A program made the translations under genes and the position numbers. From Kwoniella bestiolae CBS 10118 (lineage: Eukaryota; Basidiomycota; Tremellomycetes; Tremellales; Cryptococcaceae), in assembly GCF_000512585.2 (NCBI RefSeq), contig NC_089246.1, positions 124,001 to 188,000 on the forward strand: 64,000 nt of DNA, written 5' to 3'. Within the stretch, counting starts at the first letter, position 1. Each line of letters opens with the position of its first letter. Shown in pieces: positions 55,979-64,000 of the stretch. The notes beneath the pieces are model-generated. The model was given only the letters and a program-made list of their open reading frames with translations. It was not told the DNA's origin and ran no database searches.

Positions 55979-56474
55979 TCTGATCCAATGCGTATGATCC
56001 AGACGTTGACAAACTAAGGCGAGCTAGAAAGATTACTGTAGTCACATCATCTTTATGAGTGAGATTCAATCTGGAGAAGAAGGATACATGGACAGGTTTG
56101 ATTTTTGGGGGTGTTGTTTACCTCGAATCGTGTTTGCAGATCTGTGTACCGGTTTGAAAAAATATATTGTGAGTCCCTTGCATGTTTCCTGCACACATGA
56201 GTCCTTCCTCCAATAGCCCAACGGACGATCTGTTTTTCGAAAGTTGCTTCTTAGGAGATTTGTATTCTCCATAGACTCGTACAGGTTGTACCACTACAGT
56301 ACACTACAGTACAGTCACCGGCAATGTGAACCCACGTCAGAACCAGCATCGATTGTAGTGGACAGGTACAGTGTCATAATAAGTGATTCATCATTACGTA
56401 TAAAAAGCTATTGTATCTAGGTTGAAGGAACGGAACTTGTACTCGATAAAAAAAGGTAAAGCACAAACTGTCGT
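55979..56474. other. Intergenic region downstream of the phosphate transporter
   Basis: About 500 bp; contains two adjacent CTACAGTACA-type short repeats near 56293-56313. No gene supported. Confidence 0.45.
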
Positions 56475-58463
56475 TTAACTGAAGTGAGGAGTGTTAAGGA
56501 GGACACCCATAAGGACACCACCCAAAGTACCAGCAATGGGGATGGTCATGATCCAGGCCAAAACCAAGAGACCAACTCGTTGCCAGTTGACCGCTCTGAA
56601 AGAACCGTTACAGAGACCTACACCAACGGTAGCACCGGTGATACACATGGAGGTAGATACGGGAAGGGAGTACTGGGAGAAGATGAGAACGGTGAGGGCC
56701 GCACCCATTTCCATCGAACATCCTCTGGAGGGGGAGTGGTAGGTGATCTTGTTACCCATAACTTTCATGATGTTGTAACCGTAGGTGATGAGACCAAGGG
56801 AAATCATAGCGGACAGGACAGCAAGTTGCCAGACGGGAACTGCGGCCTTGGCCTTGGCGGCATCGCCGGTACTCCAGGCTGCGTAGATGACTGCCCATGG
56901 ACCGACGGAGTTACCGATATCGTTGGCACCGTGGGCAAAAGAGGCGGTACAGGCGGTGAGAACTTGGATGAAAGAGTAGGTGTGTTCGACCTCGTTAGGA
57001 TATTTGGGAGCGTGAGCGTATACGGCGGCCATTCGTTCACCTTCGGGGGTACCGTGAACACCAGATTGGGCAGCGTGAATATCGTAGTTTACACCGTACA
57101 ATGCACCGACAACGATCATAGCTGGGATTCGTTTGGCGAGGATTCTCATGTTCTTGAACTCGTAGATTTGACCAGCACCCATGGGGTTCTCGTGAAGAGT
57201 TCGCATAGCCCATCCGAGAGGTCCTCGCTTTTCCCTGAGTCTGGCGTGGAATCGAGCCTCCGATTGAGCCATGAGTTCTTTGTAGGAGAGTTGTTGAGAT
57301 TCGGATTGAGCGGCAGATTGTTCACCAGAGTTTCGATCACCTTTGTTGAGAGTGAATGGGGTGGCTGGGGTCAATGCTGGAGATCCAATATCAACCTTGG
57401 TCTCGGGACTTTCGTATCGCTTCTCGTCAAACTCGTCTTCTTGAACGACGGCGTAGTTGGGTACAACGGCTTTGTCGGCATCGGGAGGAGCAGGTCGAGA
57501 GAAGAGGAGAGGACCGAGGAAGACGTGGTACCATCTCAAGGTGTAGTCTTTCTTGATTACTTTGGCGTAGACGAAGGGGACGAAGAAGATAGCTGAGAGC
57601 AAACAAACACCACCGCCGGTACCGAGGGTGACGGCGACGATATAAGTCTTGGGCTTCTTGGCGAGACCGAGGGATGGTGAACCCTTGTAGACGATTGAGA
57701 GGGTACAGATGGTAGCTGCGACAAGGAAGAAGAAGGGTGCGGTCCATACAGCCCAAGGAACAGGGTTTCTTCGCATGTGGACAACGAATTTGATGAGCAT
57801 GAAGATGATGGCACCGAATGCGGCAGAGATAGCGGGAGCCATACCGAGACCAGCGAAGATGGCTCCTAAACCTTTTCCGTTGTTCCAGCCCCATTGCACT
57901 TTGGAAGCACCGACGGTGGCCACTCCGACACCGGCCACAGCGGAAACGAGAGAGTAGGTGGAGGAGACGTGAGCGGAATGTCGAGTACACCACATGACCC
58001 ATGATGAAGCGGCGGCGAGAGCACATGTGAAAGCGAGCATCTGGACACCTGCATCACCTCTGAAGGCGGAATTGGGGATGATACCGTTCTTGATGGTATC
58101 GGCAGTTCTGGCGCCGACGGCGATGGCACCAACCATCTCGAAGATGGTACCGAGAATCATCGCTTGTCGGTATGAGATGGATCGGGATGATACCGAAGTG
58201 GCCCAAGCATTGGCTACATCGTCTGCTCACACGACCAATAGTCAGTCAGCTGTCCTTTTGTCAGGCCGGAACTTCCTTCTCGCTATCTCGGAGGATAACC
58301 AAGACACGATGAAGACCAAAGGGTAAGGCGAGAGGATCTAGAAAGGGGGAAGGAGCTGGAGGATTTGGCCGATGAACTCACTTGCACCATTGTTGTATGC
58401 GTCAAGCATAGCAAACAATGTACCGATGGCGAAGATGTAATCATACTGTTGTAGTCTTGGCAT
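56475..58463 (-). CDS. PHO89: PiT-family phosphate transporter (Na+ or H+/phosphate symporter)
   Basis: Start at 58463 (MPRLQQYDYIFAIGTLFAML); stop at 56475. One intron (between about 58225 and 58380) leaves an intron-free 561-codon stretch. The two PiT signature repeats are present: DVANAWATSVSSRSI near the N-terminus and FAHGANDIGNSVGPWAVIYA near residue 440. Membrane segments include MILGTIFEMVGAIAVGA, LAFTCALAAASSWVMW, APAISAAFGAIIFMLIKFVV, APFFFLVAATICTLSIVY and the C-terminal VGLLVLAWIMTIPIAGTLGG. Between them lies the usual long cytoplasmic loop with serine/glutamine-rich sequence. It should import inorganic phosphate at the plasma membrane, usually induced by phosphate limitation. GC content and codon bias are higher than the neighbouring families, which suggests strong expression. 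Confidence 0.94.
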
Positions 58464-59849
58464 CTTGATCAAGTATCAACGTTGTTAAAGACGGTGGAAA
58501 GGATCAAAGGCTGTTGTCGAAAGAAACACCTCTTTGTCTCCTTGATGCTTTTGTTGTTGAGTGTATGTCTTGGCTGGCCTGGTTTTTGAAAGGACGTGGG
58601 AAAAGAACGTTTTCAAGAGATGTCAGTGCGTGAACACGATATATATATGTGTTGTATCTGGAGAACGACTGTCCATCGTTTTTTTTTTCTCTTTTTTTTC
58701 AGTCCACACCCCGCCTCCATCTCGCTACTGTACGTTAACGAGACCTGACTCCACCACTGTGTTCTTAGTGAACACTGATCCTGAATTGGGTGAATCACAC
58801 GTACACCACCATGGGTCAAACGCCATGCTCGAGTATCATCGCAATCAATGAGAATAAAGATCCATACGATTTGATAGCACGTTCGAACGATGGATGTCTT
58901 GGCATTCAGGGTACCTTTACCAGGGTTGCGGTGTGTCTCCAATCAATCAACATCACAGTGCTAAGATTACCTGATACAGTGTCCATGAAGAAGACACACG
59001 TTCGTGGATTTCTGGTACGAAGTACTGTACATATAGCGGGGGGGTAGGGGAAGATTCAGGGTCTGATCGAAGATCTCTTGGCATCGTGCCTGAAAAAATT
59101 CCATGTTATCGCACGTTCGTGAGACCGTTGATGGTGAAAACTGTTTATCGTTGGTTCATGCATGCATCACTGTGTCACGGTATCACTTCATCAATAAGAA
59201 GTTACCTCCGATCGGCCGCCAGGTGGTGTGGTCGCGTGCACGATAAAGACAGTGCTTTCGACGATCATCCGCACGTATTCGCCTATGCAGATACACCGAA
59301 GGAGCGATGAAGCAGAGGAAGTTCTAGGACGGAGTGGTGCCCAGAAGGTGCACGTTCGCATATGAATCTTCATCAACTTTTACTCTACAAGATATCAAAA
59401 GAGGATTTACAAGTTTTCTTCCGATCTTTGCGATGGATCGGCAACATTGCAAGTCTTGGCATGAGCTATTTTGAGTATCGCACTTCCTCGCTTTGATTCC
59501 TTGATGGTTACGCTTCTTCATCTCCAGGAAACCCAATTGAAATTGCTCATATGGTGACAGAAACGTGCCTTCTTGTCTCGTTCCCGGAGACTCGGAGCAC
59601 TTCGCTGAGTTGCTGCTGAAGTATCAACGTGTATCCCGCTCAACTTCTGCACACATTCGAACTTGGTCGATCCTTGATTCTTAAAAAGTTCCGCCAATGA
59701 GAAATTGGATAAACTCCACATCTATCTCGTAAACCCGGATAACCATATCGAGAGCTACTCATTCAAGCGCATACAGTAGTGCCAATTCAAGGTCTATCTA
59801 CCAACGTGCAATACCACCAGATCCACTGACTCAACCGTCTTGTCCGCCT
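58464..59849. other. Long intergenic region upstream of the phosphate transporter
   Basis: About 1.4 kb. Left part is the transporter promoter and leader, with a T-rich tract at 58680-58700. Short open frames (for example 58790-59047 and 59086-59310) have no support from domains or splicing. No exact CACGTG Pho4-type site was seen in my reading. Confidence 0.45.
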
Positions 59850-61599
59850 CGCTCGAACCAGCCTAACTCAACCATCTATCACATATAATTCAGCTCCAAC
59901 AAGTGAACAACAGCTCCACTTCGACAGTCCACTCACAACGCTGCCGCAAACGTTCTCCAAATGCCCAATAGCCATTACCTCCATAAGATACCTATGGGTG
60001 TGGTTGATGCTCGTTGAATGATAGACCGGCATCGTGGGGTGGCACGAATCGAACAATCGAGCCTCCCACTTCATCGACACTTCAAGGCAAATCGCATGAT
60101 CCGTCGAGATCGTCTTCTCAGTGATACCTTCGACATACTCACTTATCGGAAACCGATACGCTTCATGAGCTTTTCGGAACATCGCGCCACATCAGTATGA
60201 AGCGATTCAGTAAGAGGACTCACAAATACAGCACCGACCTAAACTCACTTTAAAGAGATCATCCCACCTCACCGAACTCTGCCCCTCTTCTTCACCAGCG
60301 TGGCTGAATAGCTTTCCAACCAGCTTCATCTGTTTCCCGGAGACTCTAAATACAGGGTGTTTCTCAGAAGCCTCTGAGATCTGGAAAGTGGTCCTCGATT
60401 CGGTTGTTGGCCCTGCTGCAGGTGGACTTGGTATTTCAAGCGATTTATCTTGTTTCACTGGATCTAAGTCAATTCATTCGTCTTAAGGTACCCATGGCTA
60501 GACTGAACCCTCGATTCTTCAGTGATGGGATGTTCGAAGGACGGCCCTTCGATTTTAGTAGGTGTCCAACGTGGTTTGGGAGGTGTAAAGATATCATCGA
60601 TCTCGAACATTTCCTCCAGTGTCATGCCATACTTCTCTTGTGAGTTGGCATCCCATTCCTTCCATAATGCCTTGCACAATTCTGGGGTAAATTTCTCCGC
60701 CCCATCCAAAACTTTTGTAGTCGTTGTGGGACTTTTGAAGATGATTTGGTTCGTTTTGAGACCGATCCATAACCTATTATGCTCCTCGGGCCAAAGAATC
60801 GACCGGTCCTCCACGGAATTTGCCTGGATTCGCATCTCCCTATCGAAACGGTGAGATAACCTTCCAAGCATCTTCTTCAGGTCCCATACGGTCGACATCT
60901 CTCCTGAGTAACCGGATGTCATCTCGCATTAGCTTAGTCCATTCCATTTCTCGTGATTGGTCGGACTGTATGCACCCAGTAGTCGTTGCATGTATCGCGA
61001 AAGTCCTTGTCCAGGTTCGATTTTCTTGTTCATGATCAGATGTTCATACTCCAGCACTGCGCGAAAGGATCATTTGTCAACTGGAACATCATATTGGGAG
61101 GATGCTGCATCCGATCAACGTACGATAATGACCGAACTCCCTCTCAAGACCTCTTTGAAGGTGAACATCCGGAGTGTAAGACATCTGAGACAGCACGGAC
61201 CGAGTCAAGTGGAGAACCCTTTTGTAGTTGAAGGTATGGTTCCTTCAGCTTCCCATGGTTTTATGCAGGCAAAGGGCGACGATGAGCTCTGAGACGTCTA
61301 GGCTTGCAAGAATCACAAGGCTCGATAAGTGAAACAACACATACCTTTGCATCAAAGATCTTCAATAGCTCAAACCCTCGTCCTCTGTATAAACAGAACT
61401 TGATGTTACTTATGTGTTTCCGCTCGAAATCGTCGAAAACCTCTTTCAGCCAATTATAACAGTTCCTCATCTCCAGAGTGCTTTGACTACGATCCATCAA
61501 CTGTTCAGTATCCTTCATGCCATCCTTGAAACCTAATCTCTTCAATCTATTCAAGACGTCGACCGAACTGCACCACCATAATAGCGATGAGCGGACCAT
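59850..61599 (-). pseudogene. Family 3 copy e, 5'-truncated and decayed
   Basis: Corresponds to the middle and C-terminal parts of copy f. It opens with VDVLNRLKRLGFKDGMKDTE (compare SLKDLKRLGLSNVSREAV in f) and continues LWKEWDANSQEKYGMTLEEM and PPKPRWTPTKIEGPS. The C-terminal domain starts FRVSGKQMKLVGKLFSHAGE and VRWDDLFK, then LMKRIGF and DEVGGSIVRFVPPHDAGLSF. Lesions: a frame change near 60470; the splice donor after the LMKRIGF exon reads ATAAGT (60141-60146) instead of GTAAGT; an in-frame TAG at 59992-59994 right after the HPHP-type motif; and a two-base loss in the last exon. The N-terminal GYxWxAW exons are absent, and copy f ends just upstream. Clearly a pseudogene. Confidence 0.7.
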
Positions 61600-61712
61600 G
61601 TGATGACATTTTCATGTATGCATATCACATTGTACGTACTCTACCACCCCTGAGCTCTCAACCCAACTACAGTATACACGAACCGATCCATCTCATCGAT
61701 GGAGTAGAACGC

Positions 61713-64000
61713 TCAGTCCTCTGACGCAACGCGCTCGAACCAGCCTAAAGTCCAGCCGTCTACTCAAGATATTTAGCAGAAGCACATTCCTATGCCAAGA
61801 TGGATTGTTTCGTTTTAAACAGCGCACCAAGAACTCACATCCCTCTGTCAAACCTTGACCAAACGCTCGATATCTGATGGCTCCCATGCTGTTCTCAGGA
61901 TGAGGTCGATGTTCGAGGAAAGGCACACCAGCATCGTCGGGCGGCACAAATCTGATGATTGAACCTCCGACTTCATCGATTCTGCAGCAAGTGCGGAGTG
62001 GCACGGATCAGTATATCTCACGTACACTTAGACTCTAGGATATATGCAAAGAGGCTTACCTGAATCCGATCCGCTTCATCAACTAACACGCCAGAAGGCT
62101 CCCATTGTCAGTGGTACATCGGTCAACGGACTGATTAGGGGGATACTCACTTTACAGATATCGTTCCACTTGACTTGTCCCTGCCCCTCTTGGTCTACAG
62201 CTTTACTGAACAGCTTTCCGACCAACTTCATCTGCTTGTTGTTGACCTGGAACTTCACTGAGATTGCACCAATATCATCCGATTGGATTTGTGCCTTTGT
62301 CACCTCATTTTGGGTATTATCGATAGCTTGAGTGGTAGTAGCAGCACCACGGGTCTTCTCTTTGTCTTCTGTCCAGATCCCTTCTTTCTTGACGAAGGAA
62401 TGACCCGACGTCGAAATGGGAGAATCGGTAATGGGGAAAGATGTGTCTCTGCTTGGTGCAGGTGCACTCCAATATGGCTGGGGTTTAGTCATGGCAGCTC
62501 CGAGACGAAGTACGTCGTCCACCGGTGAGCCATAGATTCTTATTGACAGATCATCATAATCCCTCCACAGGCTTTTGACTAGAAGTGAAGTGATATGCCT
62601 TTCCTCTTCGATAGAACGGTAGGTTGGGAGAGTCACATCTTCGAAAATTGTAAAACCTTTGATAGTTTCCTCTAGATCTTCCGCAAGCTTTTGAGACAAG
62701 GTAGGACAGGAGGGAATGTAATCGTCGGCTCGCACGAAAGCCATCATCGTATCCAGTATATCGAAGGACATTGCCAGACAGCCTATAAAAGAGTATCAGA
62801 CATAGCAAGTCGCTTTCCTAGGGGAGCAAAAGACTTACCGATGTTCTGTTGGACGTGTGATGTGACTTCATTCAATAGAAGAGGATTCAGCTTGATAGCT
62901 TGCTCGTATTCCAGTACTGTAATGACACAACATGTCAGCCTCTGCATTTATTGACCACAGGAAGTCTTCGGATGCATGGTTGTGTGTGTGTCACTCACAA
63001 AAATGGGAGAAATGTTTGCCCGCACCGTGGTCCGTGCTGTCGAACATCTTACACAACCCAGCGAGGATATAATCGAGGTGGGATACTTTTCGGAGTGCTT
63101 GAAAAGTCATCTTGAGCGTGAAGTTGCATCGACCTTGCGCATATTGTTCCATCCTACTCTCGATCTTATCCCATGTCTTTACAGTCCAAACCTTCGAGAT
63201 CAGCCGGTACATATGAATGCTGAAGAATGTTCAGGAAGACTCGACTCACATTTGTAACGACAGTCAGATTAGATCCCCTTCCTGATGCGAATGCAACTTG
63301 AGCAGCAACTTGCTGTCTGGCGATATGGGCAAGAAGAAGGAGAAAGGCATAATGCACGGCAATTTGGATGGTACTGTTGGAGTTGATCTGTTCCACGGCC
63401 TCTCGTGAGACGTTGGACAAACCCAATCGTTTCAGGTCTTTGAGCGATTCGCTGAGATTACGCCATGATAGGAAGTCGTTACACGTCCAGGATATCACTT
63501 TACTGATGACGTGGCTGAGATCACCCGGGTCATTGTGAGAAGGGAAACTGGAGGTTATAAGGTATTCTTCCATTCATCAGCTTCAACGGGTCCTTCTTCA
63601 CGCCCATGTTCAGTACTCACTCTCGCAGACAGAGCTCGTTGATGTAGTCCGCAAAGTATTCATGGTCTTCTCTGTATCTCCTCAATCGTGTTGCTGCGTA
63701 ATTGAGATTCGTCTCTACCAGCTCCTGGATTTCAGCGAAGGTATGCATAGGCAGTCGAGCGCCAGCATAGATCGCCGCTGAACATGTTGAAAGACCCCAA
63801 TCCGTCAGCTCTTTTCTTCAGAGGTGAGAAGGAACACCCAACCTCTTGAACTATGAAAGTGACTTACCTTGACGCCATGCAACCCAGGTATATCCATACC
63901 GAAAACTATGACGATCGGGTTTAGGCAATTGGCTGTTGGGAGGGCATCGCATACCGTGCTTGATGATTCATGGGAATATTGCAAATGTCATTCCAAACTG
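61713..64000 (-). CDS. Family 3 large helical protein with HicA-like C-terminal domain, copy f, 5' end beyond window
   Basis: The best-preserved member, open at the right edge. In order: MRCPPNSQLPKPDRHSFRYG then YTWVAWRQ (family GYxWxAW motif); AAIYAGARLPMHTFAEIQEL; RYREDHEYFADYINELCLR; NDFLSWRNLSESLKDLKRLG; HYAFLLLLAHIARQQVAAQV; KTWDKIESRMEQYAQGRCNF; LEYEQAIKLNPLLLNEVTSH; and CLAMSFDILDTMMAFVRADD. A variable linker with GHSFVKKEGIWTEDK follows. The C-terminal domain has FQVNNKQMKLVGKLFSKAVD, QVKWNDICK, LMKRIGFR, IDEVGGSIIRFVPPDDAGVP, FLEHRPHPE, RYRAFGQGLTEG, and YGWTLGWFERVASED to the TGA at 61713-61715. No signal peptide or enzyme motif is visible in this part. All exons seen join in frame. 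Function unknown. Confidence 0.7.

Noticed and set aside
56484..57596. 370-codon open frame on the plus strand
   Set aside because: It is exactly antisense to the phosphate transporter exon. Strong codon bias on the minus strand removes stops from this frame; its product is low-complexity Gly/Val/Asp and has no domain.

Overview
This is nuclear DNA from a basidiomycete yeast. It is most likely a tremellomycete of the Cryptococcus/Kwoniella type. The evidence is genes broken by many short introns (about 50-160 nt, GTRAGT donors and CAG/TAG acceptors), tight gene spacing on both strands, a Lys2-type aminoadipate reductase, a ThiD-TenA fusion and a Clp1-like gene. No rRNA, tRNA, CRISPR array or complete transposon was seen.

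Conserved backbone. Left to right: the 5' part of a GH78 alpha-L-rhamnosidase (1-814, -); a sterol/lipid glucosyltransferase (2039-6042, +); casein kinase 2 beta (15327-16795, -) divergent from Rab GDI (17234-19290, +); mitochondrial adrenodoxin-type ferredoxin (19565-20598, -); a flavin monooxygenase (34688-37011, +); a BTB-like, possibly Clp1-like regulator (37349-40068, -); LYS2 (42210-46888, -) divergent from a THI20-type thiamine gene (47301-49889, +); an acidic protein (50141-50897, -) divergent from an MDP-1 phosphatase (51304-52466, +); a two-exon 77-residue gene (55666-55978, -); and a PiT phosphate transporter (56475-58463, -).

Accessory families. Three multigene families with no function I can name fill the gaps. 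Family 1 has four copies at 6.5-14.2 kb. It shares an N-terminal PLTxxEL motif, a Y-P-x-[IV]-R-T core and a 21-nt micro-exon kept in all four copies. Family 2 has five small secreted proteins: four in tandem at 21.6-26.9 kb and one at 54.5-55.1 kb, all with TATA boxes. Family 3 has six loci, at 27.5-34.4, 52.8-54.0 and 59.8-64.0 kb. These are large helical proteins with a GYxWxAW motif near the N-terminus. Their C-terminal domain resembles the small alpha/beta fold of HicA and occurs widely in fungal proteins.

Wear and rearrangement. One Family 1 copy and most Family 3 copies carry frameshifts, stops or truncations, so this is birth-and-death evolution. A convergent Family 2/Family 3 pair occurs twice in the same arrangement, which suggests a segmental duplication. 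Exon joins were made by eye from splice signals and paralogue comparison. Outer coordinates of the conserved genes are reliable to the base where a start and stop are named; Family 2 3' ends and some Family 3 5' ends are not.
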